A stretch of 64,000 nt of DNA, taken from contig NZ_OY780933.1 in the NCBI RefSeq assembly GCF_963676065.1, positions 2,140,001 to 2,204,000 on the forward strand. Reading direction: 5' to 3'. Origin of the DNA: Maridesulfovibrio sp. (lineage in GTDB: Bacteria; Desulfobacterota; Desulfovibrionia; Desulfovibrionales; Desulfovibrionaceae). Every line of letters begins with the position of its first letter. Positions within the stretch are counted from its first letter, which is position 1. A program made the translations under genes and the position numbers. This document shows positions 46,374-54,720 of this stretch, in pieces. A model generated the notes under the pieces. It saw only the letters and a list, made by a program, of their open reading frames with translations. It was not told where the DNA came from and ran no database searches.

Positions 46374-48206
46374 ATGATACTACCTCCGCTTCCCGGTTTT
46401 CATGCTCTGGCAGTTCTGGCTTTAACTGCTGTTGCGTTGTTATTATTTAGCCAAAAAAAAATTCAGCTGGAGACCTCCAGTCTGTTTATTTTTCTGATTT
46501 TGACGGTTGGGTTTGAGCTTTTTCCTTACCAGTCAGACGGTGAAGTCTTCCACGCAACTAATTTTTTTTACGGCTTCGGTAATGAAGCCCTTATCGCGGT
46601 ATGCGCACTAATGATTGCGGGGCAGGGAATTCTGCGAACTGGAACTCTAGACCCGGTAGGGCGTATGCTTGCCCGGGCATGGAAAAAAAGTCCTTCCCTT
46701 TCCTTTTTACTGACTCTGCTGCTGGGAGCATTTATCAGTGCCTTCATCAATAATGTGCCCGTGGTGGTTCTACTTTTACCGGTCCTCATCAGCGTATCTT
46801 TAAAGACGGGATCTCCTGCTTCATCTGTCTTGATGCCCATGGGATTTTCTACTCTGCTTGGTGGAACCGCTACAACCATCGGGACTTCAACTAACCTGCT
46901 TGTCGTTTCAGTTGCTTCAGATATGGGGTTAAAACAAATGGAAATGTTTGACTTCGTATTGCCGGCAGTCATTTCCGGAAGCATCTGTCTTTTGTATCTT
47001 TGGCAAATAGCTCCGCGCCTTATCCCGAAGATTGAAATTACTTTAACAGACGGTTCGCCTCGAATTTTTACCGCCCACTTGGAAGTCACCGAGAACAGTC
47101 CTCTGGTCGGTCAGCCTCTTTCAAAAGCTTTTGAACTTACCGATAATACAATGGAAGTTTCTGCAATTGAACGTGGCGAAGGAAAGCCGATCTATTTGCA
47201 TCCGGGAGTCATTCTGCAACCCGGTGATCATCTTGTGATAAACGACACCCCGGATCAGCTCAAAGAGTTTGAAAAGGTATTGCAAGGCACTCTTTTTCCC
47301 GTAGGTTCGGAAGTCCCTATTGATGCCGAAGAACCATTAGTCGCGGCTGATCAACAGATTGCTGAAATTTTAATTTACCAAGGATCATCGCTGAAAGGTA
47401 CGACCCTTAAAGAATACCATTTTGCAGAACGTACCGGCATGACAACCCTTGCCATTCACCGGTCCGGTAAAAAATTAAAACGGTATCTGGATAAGATAAG
47501 TGACGTAAAACTGAAGCAGGGCGACATCCTTCTTGTTCAGGGATCGCGGGAGAAAATTAAAGAACTCAAAATGGACACAAATGTGCTGGTCCTCGATTCC
47601 ACAATGGACCTTCCGCATTCCAAAAAGATCCCGCAGGTCACTGTAATCATGTTAGGAATAATTCTTACCGCTGCTTTCGGCATACTGCCGATTGCCATCA
47701 GTGCCTCATGCGGGGCACTGCTCATGATTCTTACCGGATGCATCACTTGGCGGGATGCAACACGCGCCTTGAATGTTCAGGTGGTTTTGATTGTGGTGAC
47801 AAGTCTTGCCTTGGGAAAAGCCATGCTGATTACAGGCGGCGCAGATTTTCTGGGTAAGCTGTTCGTTGCATTAAGCGGAGATGCTCCTGCTGCCTTGATT
47901 CTTAGTGGATTAATGCTATTTATGGCTATTTTAACCAATATTATTTCCAATAATGCGACAGCTGTAATCGGCACGCCCATTGCCCTGTCCATTGCCCAGC
48001 AGTTAAACCTCGACCCGGAACCGTTCGTTCTGGCGGTCCTGTTTGGGGCCAATATGAGTTTTGCTACTCCCATGGCTTACAAAACCAATTTACTGGTCAT
48101 GAATGCCGGTGAATATTCATTCTCGGACTTTTTTAAGGTAGGGACCCCACTGGTATTGATTATGTGGGTTACATTATCAATCGTTTTGCCTATCCTTTAT
48201 CTATAA
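46374..48206 (+). CDS. SLC13-family (DASS) transporter with TrkA_C domains, second copy
   Basis: A protein of 610 residues with two hydrophobic halves (about 5-215 and 415-610) around two TrkA_C-like domains (about 228-305 and 320-400). It has the same layout as the carrier at 2766-4571 but clearly different sequence. It has the inverted-repeat signatures NNVPVVVLLLPV and ISNNATAVIGTP and a TSTNLL motif. Sulfate and dicarboxylates are plausible substrates. GGAGA precedes the ATG. It lies next to the Rhs array, with which it is convergent. Confidence 0.85.
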   Translation: MILPPLPGFHALAVLALTAVALLLFSQKKIQLETSSLFIFLILTVGFELFPYQSDGEVFHATNFFYGFGNEALIAVCALMIAGQGILRTGTLDPVGRMLARAWKKSPSLSFLLTLLLGAFISAFINNVPVVVLLLPVLISVSLKTGSPASSVLMPMGFSTLLGGTATTIGTSTNLLVVSVASDMGLKQMEMFDFVLPAVISGSICLLYLWQIAPRLIPKIEITLTDGSPRIFTAHLEVTENSPLVGQPLSKAFELTDNTMEVSAIERGEGKPIYLHPGVILQPGDHLVINDTPDQLKEFEKVLQGTLFPVGSEVPIDAEEPLVAADQQIAEILIYQGSSLKGTTLKEYHFAERTGMTTLAIHRSGKKLKRYLDKISDVKLKQGDILLVQGSREKIKELKMDTNVLVLDSTMDLPHSKKIPQVTVIMLGIILTAAFGILPIAISASCGALLMILTGCITWRDATRALNVQVVLIVVTSLALGKAMLITGGADFLGKLFVALSGDAPAALILSGLMLFMAILTNIISNNATAVIGTPIALSIAQQLNLDPEPFVLAVLFGANMSFATPMAYKTNLLVMNAGEYSFSDFFKVGTPLVLIMWVTLSIVLPILYL

Positions 48207-48262
48207 GGATACAAGCTTAACTGGGGATTAAACCGGAAAGTTCAACATCGCCGCCATCATTG

Positions 48263-48622
48263 TTAATCCGCTTCTGATTGGGGGTAGTCTTCCGGGGTTT
48301 CTTTTAATTCTGGATGCCGCTCGTAAAATCCTTCGAGAGGTTCCAATTTAGCTCCACATGACTCACATGCTGCATTGGCTGGTGCTTTCCCTGCCATGTA
48401 TACTTTTTGGCATTTTGGGCAGATGGTTTCTTCTTCTTTTGCATTATTATTTTTGCTGTCGACTCGAATCCAAAATAAAATGATTAACCCCAGTACGACC
48501 TCCGCATAGCCAGCGTAGGGTGAAACATAAAAACCTTTATAATATGATCCGTCTCCAATAATTGTAATTAGGCCAAAGGCAACTATTACCCAACCGAAAA
48601 TTTTTAGTGTTGCAATGTTCAT
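48263..48622 (-). CDS. predicted immunity protein 6 (membrane-zinc ribbon type)
   Basis: A protein of 119 residues with two membrane helices (about 5-25 and 38-55) and a C-terminal zinc ribbon (CPKC, then CESC). The C-terminal 55 or so residues are almost identical to those of the proteins at 50272-50673 and 54721-55149, while the N-terminal half differs. The ATG begins 1 base after the stop of the Rhs tip fragment. I infer an immunity role from its place after each matching tip. Short core-like sequence (TCAACATCGCCGCC at 48242) lies just beyond its end. Confidence 0.65.
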   Translation of the reverse strand: MNIATLKIFGWVIVAFGLITIIGDGSYYKGFYVSPYAGYAEVVLGLIILFWIRVDSKNNNAKEEETICPKCQKVYMAGKAPANAACESCGAKLEPLEGFYERHPELKETPEDYPQSEAD

Positions 48623-48623
48623 T

Positions 48624-48977
48624 TTATAAAATTTTATTTGAATTTGATCTGCGGTTTGAAGTCCTCTCAATATAATCGCCGATCTTATTTGTGTAATATA
48701 TTCCTTCTTCAACAATGGCCTTGCCTGCGCTTACTGCTCCCCCTCGAGTAGGTGAAGGGGGCTGATTGTCGATAAGTCCTGTAGCTGCCTCACCGACCTT
48801 TTCAAGGTCTAATTGGTACTTTGTCCCAATCTTACTCGTCCGTATATCGATGTCAGCTTTTCTGCCCACATCCTTAACAAAATCTTTGCCGCGTTTTACT
48901 GCTTTGTTGAGCTTGCCAACTCCCTTTTCCAGATACGGGGCGGCGCGGCTATGTCCTTCTTCCGAAAGAATAGTGTA
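48624..48977 (-). pseudogene. Rhs tip remnant 6 with deletion scar
   Basis: About 118 codons that match the C-terminal tip of the main Rhs gene from APYLEKGVGKL to PPSPTRGGAVSAGK and then diverge. Immediately upstream, the DNA resembles the Rhs core (near TATAC-ATTCTTTCGGAAGAAGGA) but out of frame with the tip. A deletion has probably joined a piece of core straight to the tip, losing the conserved PLGYAGG region and linker. It has no start codon of its own apart from an internal GTG. Confidence 0.7.
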
Positions 48978-48985
48978 TAAATTAA

Positions 48986-49011
48986 AGCCCTCGCACCAGA
49001 GTGCGAAGGCT
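48986..49011 (-). terminator. terminator after immunity gene 5
   Basis: A stem (AGCC-TCGCAC / GTGCGA-GGCT with a one-base mismatch) lies 6 bases past the immunity 5 stop, followed on the minus strand by TTTAATTT. Confidence 0.7.
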
Positions 49012-49016
49012 GTGTA

Positions 49017-49331
49017 TTATTTTAGCAAGTATTCTTTTCTGAATGGAATACCTTTCATACAATGGCGACAATAGAATTTTGGTTCAGAACATAGATAGTA
49101 AAGTGCTGGAGTCAAAAAAAGCAGCCTAGAATAGTAATTGATGCTGTCTCCTACCATAAGATCATGCACGATACGAGATCCTGTCATGAGTAGCAATACT
49201 GTTCCAAGTTGAGCATAGGTAACTGTTTTTATAACTTTTCCACATTCAATGCATTTGATTCTTTTTCTAAAAAGAACACAATAAATTAATGCTAAAACAA
49301 ATATAATGACATTTAAATCTATGCTGAACAT
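49017..49331 (-). CDS. predicted immunity protein 5 (three-helix, two CxxC)
   Basis: A protein of 104 residues. The order is membrane helix, CIEC, two more helices, CRHC near the C-terminus. Immunity protein 3 (51713-52021) has the same order of elements but low identity, so they form a family. It starts 3 bases after the orphan tip 5 stop. A membrane immunity protein suggests that the partner toxin acts on the membrane. Confidence 0.6.
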   Translation of the reverse strand: MFSIDLNVIIFVLALIYCVLFRKRIKCIECGKVIKTVTYAQLGTVLLLMTGSRIVHDLMVGDSINYYSRLLFLTPALYYLCSEPKFYCRHCMKGIPFRKEYLLK

Positions 49332-49334
49332 TTG

Positions 49335-50192
49335 TTAATTCCTATACTGCTTTTTAAAATTATCTATATGTTTATCTATGTCTTGACGTTGTGTGCGGAA
49401 GTTGTCCTCAATCTTTTGAGAGGCTTCATTCTTTGAATTCTTATCATCGTTAATCGCACCGATTAAACCGTTGAGCATACCTATTGAGCCACCAACCATT
49501 CCTTCAGCTAATCCGGCAGGCCCAAAATTCATGGCTCCATCAAGAGCTCGATCCGTTGCCTCTGCTTTAGCTTCCTTCATCATTTCATTGAATATTTTAC
49601 GCTTTTTAGGACTGACATATTCCCCAAACTTAATATAGTCATCACCTTCACCTTGGAGAGTCTCACCCGCCTTAGAAACAGCTTCCAACGTAGCTTTTCC
49701 GCCTTCAGTAACAGCTTGGCTAACTCCGTCGTACACTTTTTCCAAAGATCCTTTCTCTTCTTTCTCAGCATCAGATGATTCTGCTTCAGATTCAGGGCTC
49801 TGTTTTTCAGCCTTCTCTTTTAGGGCTTGACGTTCCTTGCGCATATCCATGCCGGTAATGGAATGTTTTTTGTCCTCCGCTCCCGACTCCCCATCATCTT
49901 CTTTTCCATTGCGGCCTTTAAGCCCATCCCGGTCAACGAAGTTAATCGGATCATCGAGGCAGTAGCCGTACAGATCAACATCGCCGCCGGCGTAGCCAAG
50001 CGGATCGGGTGAGATGAATCTGCCGATGGTAGGGTCGTACTCACGGAACCCGAAGTGGATCAGGCCGGTATCGGGATCGTACAAGCCGCCTGCAAAACCT
50101 AGCGCCGTGTCATATTCGGGGGCGCTGTTCTGTATCCTTCTTCCGAAAGAATCGTATAGGACTTCCTGTACACTGTTTCCTGATGAATCGGC
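49335..50192 (-). CDS. orphan Rhs C-terminal cassette 5
   Basis: Homology to the main Rhs starts at the ADSSGNSV block and runs through YDPDTGLIHFGFREYDP and the PLGYAGG region. A linker follows (DRDGLKGR, then RKERQALKEKAEKQSPE, shared with cassettes 1 and 4) and then a unique tip with a glycine-rich hydrophobic stretch (FGPAGLAEGMVGGSIGML). The reading frame has no ATG or GTG before TTG at 50084, which has no Shine-Dalgarno, so it is probably silent until recombined into the expressed gene. Immunity gene 5 follows. Confidence 0.75.
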   Translation of the reverse strand, partial: ADSSGNSVQEVLYDSFGRRIQNSAPEYDTALGFAGGLYDPDTGLIHFGFREYDPTIGRFISPDPLGYAGGDVDLYGYCLDDPINFVDRDGLKGRNGKEDDGESGAEDKKHSITGMDMRKERQALKEKAEKQSPESEAESSDAEKEEKGSLEKVYDGVSQAVTEGGKATLEAVSKAGETLQGEGDDYIKFGEYVSPKKRKIFNEMMKEAKAEATDRALDGAMNFGPAGLAEGMVGGSIGMLNGLIGAINDDKNSKNEASQKIEDNFRTQRQDIDKHIDNFKKQYRN

Positions 50193-50243
50193 AAGTGGGC
50201 TTTGGTGGGGGGGGCTAGGCGGTTGTGCGGAGGAGGATAATAA

Positions 50244-50267
50244 AACCCCGAACCGAGGTCCGGGGTT
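50244..50267 (-). terminator. terminator after immunity gene 4
   Basis: AACCCCG / CGGGGTT stem followed on the minus strand by TTTTATTAT. Nearly the same sequence follows immunity gene 1 at 54691-54716. Confidence 0.75.
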
Positions 50268-50271
50268 ATGG

Positions 50272-50673
50272 TTAATCTTCTTCTTGCTGGGGGTAGTCTT
50301 CCGGGGTTTCTTTTAATTCTGGATGCCGCTCGTAAAATCCTTCGAGAGGTTCCAATTTAGCACCACATGAGTCACATGCTGCATTGTCTGGTGCTTTCCC
50401 TGCCATGTATACTTTTTGGCATTTGGGGCAGATGGTTTCTTCTTCTTTAGCGACCTTACGCATGTCGGATGACCGTTTGTATAGTAGGGCATACCAGACC
50501 CAAAAAAATCCAGCTCCTAACTGAGACCACCCTGCTATTTTCATGACGGGAATTCCTTTATAAAGGCTCCCGCCGTCTAGCGTAAATAGACCTCCTATTA
50601 TGAACAAAAGTCCAAAAAGAATAAGAAATATTTTTCGATCCTTACTTAATCCTTCCGGCTTATTCTTTTGCAT
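50272..50673 (-). CDS. predicted immunity protein 4 (membrane-zinc ribbon type)
   Basis: A protein of 133 residues with two membrane helices (about 12-30 and 45-65) and the constant zinc-ribbon C-terminus (CPKC, CDSC, GFYERHPELKETPEDYPQ). It overlaps the end of tip 4 by 14 bases, exactly as immunity 1 overlaps tip 1. The N-terminal half differs from the other two proteins of this family, which fits specificity for its own tip. Confidence 0.68.
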   Translation of the reverse strand: MQKNKPEGLSKDRKIFLILFGLLFIIGGLFTLDGGSLYKGIPVMKIAGWSQLGAGFFWVWYALLYKRSSDMRKVAKEEETICPKCQKVYMAGKAPDNAACDSCGAKLEPLEGFYERHPELKETPEDYPQQEED

Positions 50674-51610
50674 GACGCTGATTACCTTTTCGATTAGATT
50701 CTGTATGATTTTTGTATCTGGTGTATAGGTCATTTGCAACAGCAACACCTGCACCTCCTCGACTTTGAGAAGGTGGAAGTCCTTCAATAGCAGCAGTTGC
50801 ACCATCTATAATGTCATTGGAATCAATATATTTTCCGATTCTACTGCTGCCTATTTTAGCCTCAGTTCTTTGAGCCACATCCTTAACGAAATCTTTGCCG
50901 CGTTTTACTGCTTTGCTGAGCTTGCCAACTCCTTTTTCCAGATACGGGGCGGCGCGGCTGGCACCCGCTGCTCCTGCTGACAAAGCTGCTTCACCACTAA
51001 GTGTGCCCCCTGCGATTGCAGCTGGCAGTAATGCCGCTCCTGTTGCTGTACCCCATATTCTTGGGTCATCTGCAATAGCTTCACCCGCTTTAGAAACAGC
51101 TTCCAACGCCGCTTTTCCGCCTTCAGTCACAGCTTTGCCTACTCCGTCGGAAATTTTTTCCAAAGCTCCTTTCTCTTCTTTCTCAGCATCAGATGATTCT
51201 GCTTCAGATTCAGGGCTCTGTTTTTTGGCCTTCTCTTTTAGGGCTTGACGTTCCTTGCGCATATCCATGCCGGTAATGGAATGGTTCTTGTCCTCCGATC
51301 CCGAATCCCCATCATCTTCCTTTTCACTGCGGCCTTTAAGCCCATCCCGGTCAACGAAGTTAATCGGATCATCAAGGCAATAGCCGTACAGATCAACATC
51401 GCCGCCTGCGTAGCCAAGCGGATCGGGAGATATGAATCTGCCGATGGTAGGGTCGTACTCACGGTACCCGAAGTGGAGCAGGCCGGTATCGGAATCGTAC
51501 AAGCCGCCTGCAAAACCTAGCGCCGTGTCATATTCGGGGGCGCTGTTCTGTATCCTTCTTCCGAAAGAATCGTATAGGACTTCCTGTACACTGTTTCCTG
51601 CTGAATCGGC
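50660..51610 (-). CDS. orphan Rhs C-terminal cassette 4
   Basis: The core homology (ADSAGNSV onward) continues through the PLGYAGG block and the linker (SITGMDMRKERQALKEK). The tip is nearly identical to that of the main gene through RGKDFVKDV, then diverges (AQRTEAKIGSSRIGKYIDSN), ending near PPSQSRGGAG. The tip has an alanine/glycine-rich hydrophobic stretch (AALLPAAIAGG). An in-frame TGA lies upstream and no ATG or GTG start precedes TTG 51502. Predicted immunity gene 4 overlaps its end. Confidence 0.75.
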   Translation of the reverse strand, partial: ADSAGNSVQEVLYDSFGRRIQNSAPEYDTALGFAGGLYDSDTGLLHFGYREYDPTIGRFISPDPLGYAGGDVDLYGYCLDDPINFVDRDGLKGRSEKEDDGDSGSEDKNHSITGMDMRKERQALKEKAKKQSPESEAESSDAEKEEKGALEKISDGVGKAVTEGGKAALEAVSKAGEAIADDPRIWGTATGAALLPAAIAGGTLSGEAALSAGAAGASRAAPYLEKGVGKLSKAVKRGKDFVKDVAQRTEAKIGSSRIGKYIDSNDIIDGATAAIEGLPPSQSRGGAGVAVANDLYTRYKNHTESNRKGNQRHAKE

Positions 51611-51662
51611 AAGGGTGGGGAGTTGGTGGATTAGGCGAGGTGGTCATGGCTGGTGGGGTAAG

Positions 51663-51694
51663 AACAGCCCTCGAACCGAGGTCAGAGGGCTGTT
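51663..51694 (-). terminator. terminator after immunity gene 3
   Basis: A 10-bp perfect stem (AACAGCCCTC / GAGGGCTGTT) with the loop GAACCGAGGTCA. This loop is shared in part with the other array terminators although the stem differs. Confidence 0.75.
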
Positions 51695-51712
51695 GGTTAT
51701 GAGCTCTGTCTG

Positions 51713-52021
51713 TTATTTTAGTAGTTGATTTATTGTCTTACAGTTAGGACATCTGTATTCTTCTTTTTTGAAGAGAGAATAAATGAATGTCGCTCCAGCA
51801 AGATAACACATAAATGAAAGTCCCTTGCCATAAATAAAAATATTAACAAAGGACATTTGGGTAAATATGCAAAAAGTTACAATAACTATCGTCCTTTTAG
51901 GGATTGCTCCGAAGTTTTGATTACATTTTTTACATATAATCGACGTTGTCATTTTTGATAAAATAAAAGTTAAAACTGCAATAAAAACTATTTCTGCAAC
52001 AGAGTATATTAAGTATGTCAT
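51713..52021 (-). CDS. predicted immunity protein 3 (three-helix, two CxxC)
   Basis: A protein of 102 residues. The order is membrane helix (about 5-23), CKKC, helix (about 45-62), helix (about 68-84), CPNC. Its ATG overlaps the stop of tip 3 by one base (TAATG), a strong sign of a toxin-immunity pair. It is related in layout to immunity protein 5. Confidence 0.62.
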   Translation of the reverse strand: MTYLIYSVAEIVFIAVLTFILSKMTTSIICKKCNQNFGAIPKRTIVIVTFCIFTQMSFVNIFIYGKGLSFMCYLAGATFIYSLFKKEEYRCPNCKTINQLLK

Positions 52022-52641
52022 TACTTTTTCTGTGGTGTTTTAAAATTTTTATTTGATTTTTCCATAAGTTCACGTAAACGCTTTTGATCTTCTTCGCTAA
52101 TTCCTGTTGACTCAGAAATTGCTCGTCCGCCCACTTTGTAAAGCATTCCCACAGATCCTCCGGCAAATGCCCCTGTGACTGCTCCTGCAGCAGTCCCCCA
52201 TGGGCCTAAAGTGCTACCGTAAGCAGCTCCTGGCCATACTCCCTTTTTGGCTCCATCCCATGCAGCCTCACCGAGGTCTCCCAAGGTTAACTTAGATTCC
52301 TTTTTTTTCTGCGTTTCACGGGCTTCCCGATCCGCACCAGCAATCTTTTTCTTAATTGGTGCAGGGCTGGAGTTGTCAGCACCGGCTAGTTTGCTATTTG
52401 ATTCCTGCTCCTCCGATTCCGAATCCCCATCATCTTCTTTTTCACTGCGGCCTTTAAGCCCATCCCGGTCAACGAAGTTAATCGGATCATCTAGGCAATA
52501 GCCGTACAGATCAACATCGCCGCCGGCGTAGCCAAGCGGATCGGGTGAGATGAATCTGCCGATGGTAGGGTCGTACTCACGGAACCCGAAGTGGATCAGG
52601 CCGGTATCGGGATCGTACAGGCCTCCGGAAAAATCTAGCGC
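52021..52641 (-). CDS. orphan Rhs C-terminal cassette 3
   Basis: An open frame of 207 codons. The core homology begins later than in other cassettes (near ALDFSGG) and runs through YDPDTGLIHF, PLGYAGG and DRDGLKGRSEKEDDGDSESE. A unique tip follows with a glycine-zipper-like stretch (WPGAAYGSTLGPWGTAAG, then FAGGSVGMLY). The first usable start is an internal TTG (52284). The tip resembles the hydrophobic part of tip 5. It is probably silent. Confidence 0.72.
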   Translation of the reverse strand, partial: ALDFSGGLYDPDTGLIHFGFREYDPTIGRFISPDPLGYAGGDVDLYGYCLDDPINFVDRDGLKGRSEKEDDGDSESEEQESNSKLAGADNSSPAPIKKKIAGADREARETQKKKESKLTLGDLGEAAWDGAKKGVWPGAAYGSTLGPWGTAAGAVTGAFAGGSVGMLYKVGGRAISESTGISEEDQKRLRELMEKSNKNFKTPQKK

Positions 52642-52879
52642 CGGATTATTATATCAATTTGTCTAGTGACTTCAGGATCAATGACAACAAAACCGCTGGT
52701 GATGAAGCCACCAGGCATTCTGTTTTGCAAAATTTTCTCTATGCGCCCCAACAGAAGTCCAGTGCGTATCGCCGATCAGGTGTTGAACTCGATCCATCGT
52801 ACCATTAAACTTTGTAGATAGTGACTTATGAAATCATGACAGATGTGGAGGCATGAAATCTCCTTTTGAGCTGGGAGTA
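52642..52879 (-). other. unassigned stretch with possible gene remnant
   Basis: These 238 bases lie between cassette 3 and immunity gene 2b. On the minus strand an open frame encodes about 44 residues (including MDRVQHLIGDTHW and FAKQNAWWLHH) before a stop. It may be the end of a lost tip or immunity gene. The core homology of cassette 3 breaks off here, and there is no array-type terminator. Confidence 0.35.
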
Positions 52880-53266
52880 TTAATTTTTAGCATGAGCGAG
52901 TATTATTTTTTCGTAGTATTTTTTTTCAGCCGCGTATTTAACGACACATCCCCATTTTGAACTTGAAAGATAAAATGAATTGAAGTTCTTAGCACAGATA
53001 AGGTCAAGGATATAATTTTTCTTAACGCTTTTTACTTTCTCAATGGGGACCTTGAACTTAAAAATACTGAATTGAAGCGTTATCACTTCGTTTTCGTATT
53101 CCGCGAGAACAACTCCGCTATATATGGACATCAACAAAAAAATACAGCTACCAAGAATAAACCACAGTCCAAAGGCAGTTCCTGTTGTTAGCATGTAGAT
53201 TCCTGTCAGAATGAAGATAGCCGTCATTAATAATGCGACGTGGTTGTATAATTTAATTAGTGCCAT
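52880..53266 (-). CDS. predicted immunity protein 2b (membrane, PH-like)
   Basis: A protein of 128 residues with two membrane helices (about 10-55) and a beta-rich C-terminal half (VITLQFSIFKFKVPIEKVKS) like bacterial PH-type membrane proteins. Its upstream neighbour has the same layout, so the two are probable duplicates with low identity. Its role is inferred from position after tip 2. Confidence 0.5.
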   Translation of the reverse strand: MALIKLYNHVALLMTAIFILTGIYMLTTGTAFGLWFILGSCIFLLMSIYSGVVLAEYENEVITLQFSIFKFKVPIEKVKSVKKNYILDLICAKNFNSFYLSSSKWGCVVKYAAEKKYYEKIILAHAKN

Positions 53267-53285
53267 AATCTGGTTTCATAGAGTT

Positions 53286-53681
53286 TTATGTCTTTAAAGA
53301 CTCGACAGTTTCTTTGATTGTTTTATAGCTATTTGAGTCTTTCTCGTACAACACCACGTATCTTCTATTCGAAATTGTCCGCATATAAAACCCCAGAACA
53401 TCTTTGGGACAATAGAAATCAATGATGTCTGAGGTTTTAATTTCCTCAATTTCGCTGAATTTTATTCTTTTCTTTAGATACGAAAATTTTATAATTACCC
53501 CCTCATCATCAACTACATGAACAAGGCCATTGAATTTAAATGACAAATACAAGATTACAACAGCCACGGGAGACCAATACAACGGAAACAAATTAGACTT
53601 AGCAATACCGATCAAAGTAAAAAAAAACCAAGCCATCACAAAACCAAATATGCCATGATGAAACAGTTTTGTTTCGAACAT
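53286..53681 (-). CDS. predicted immunity protein 2a (membrane, PH-like)
   Basis: A protein of 131 residues with two membrane helices (about 10-50) and a beta-rich part (VIIKFSYLKKRIKFSEIEEI, and DFYCPKDVLGFYMR matching LDLICAKNFNSFYLS in the next gene). It starts about 50 bases after orphan tip 2. I infer immunity to tip 2, alone or together with 2b. Confidence 0.52.
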   Translation of the reverse strand: MFETKLFHHGIFGFVMAWFFFTLIGIAKSNLFPLYWSPVAVVILYLSFKFNGLVHVVDDEGVIIKFSYLKKRIKFSEIEEIKTSDIIDFYCPKDVLGFYMRTISNRRYVVLYEKDSNSYKTIKETVESLKT

Positions 53682-53732
53682 TCCCTTACCTTAAGTTAAA
53701 TACGGGGGAGCTCAGTGCTCCCCCGAAATTGA

Positions 53733-54641
53733 TTACCACCTGACGCTTGTTCTGGGAGGAATGCTTGGTTTAGCTTTTCTGCCCTTATTGATTCGTGCCA
53801 GATTTTTATCGACTTGCTCTGCATACTCGTCAAAAGGCGGATTAAATTTAACGAGTGTCTTCGTGTAAGTCTTCCCGGTATTGGTTACAGGTAGCCCGTA
53901 CTTGGAAGTTTTAAGCCCGACTCCTACATCTACTGCTGTAGAGTTGCTGGTCTTGCTAAAATTTTTAGTATACCCGGCATTCACTTTTTTGCCGGGGATG
54001 TTCAACCCGCCTCGTGCATAAGTCCCGCTTCCTTCCATTTCTTCTGCATTTTGGGCTGTTGATTTTTCAGCACTGACATTCAGCCCTATGCCACTATCAT
54101 TTGACGCTCCAACCCTACCTTCGACAAGAAGAGCGGCATTCTCTTTATCGAAATATGCCAGTTTACCGCTTACTCCTACCTCACCACCAAAACCGGAAAG
54201 ATCAACGCCAGCCCCTACTGCATACGAACCATCCTGCGAATCATCTTTGGTATCTTGATCATTTTTCTTAGATTTTTGCTCGTTGTTTTTTTCGTCTTGT
54301 GAATCTTTCTTCTCTTTGTCATTAGTAGATTCCTCTTCGTCCTCCTCACTCGCCTCACTGGTCTCACTCAACCCCAGCCGGTCAACGAAGTTAATCGGAT
54401 CATCGAGGCAATAGCCGTACAGATCAACATCGCCGCCGGCGTAGCCAAGCGGATCGGGTGAGATGAATCTGCCGATGGTAGGGTCGTACTCACGGAACCC
54501 GAAGTGGATCAGGCCGGTATCGGGATCGTACAAGCCGCCGGCAAAACCTAGCGCCGTGTCATATTCGGGGGCGCTGTCCTTTATCCTTCTTCCGAAAGAA
54601 TCGTATAGGACTTCCTGTACACTGTTTCCTGATGAATCGGC
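53733..54641 (-). CDS. orphan Rhs C-terminal cassette 2
   Basis: The core homology starts at ADSSGNSV and is nearly identical to the main gene through PLGYAGG and DRLGLSETSEASEED. It then leaves into an acidic, Lys-rich linker and a glycine-rich beta-like tip (SYAVGAGVDLSGFGGEVGV, with later repeats of alternating hydrophobic residues). The tip ends in a basic segment (RINKGRKAKPSIPPRTSVRW). Its frame is open back through the upstream terminator but holds no ATG or GTG. TTG 54533 is the first start codon. It is probably a silent donor. Confidence 0.75.
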   Translation of the reverse strand, partial: ADSSGNSVQEVLYDSFGRRIKDSAPEYDTALGFAGGLYDPDTGLIHFGFREYDPTIGRFISPDPLGYAGGDVDLYGYCLDDPINFVDRLGLSETSEASEEDEEESTNDKEKKDSQDEKNNEQKSKKNDQDTKDDSQDGSYAVGAGVDLSGFGGEVGVSGKLAYFDKENAALLVEGRVGASNDSGIGLNVSAEKSTAQNAEEMEGSGTYARGGLNIPGKKVNAGYTKNFSKTSNSTAVDVGVGLKTSKYGLPVTNTGKTYTKTLVKFNPPFDEYAEQVDKNLARINKGRKAKPSIPPRTSVRW

Positions 54642-54690
54642 AAGGGTGCTTTGGTGTGGGGGCGAGGCGGTTGTGCGAAGGGGGATAATA

Positions 54691-54716
54691 AAAACCCCGA
54701 ACCGAGGTCCGGGGTT
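54691..54716 (-). terminator. terminator after immunity gene 1
   Basis: AACCCCG / CGGGGTT stem followed by TTTTTATTAT on the minus strand. It ends the expressed rhs-immunity unit, so orphan cassettes beyond it are largely shut off. Confidence 0.8.
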
Positions 54717-54720
54717 ATGG

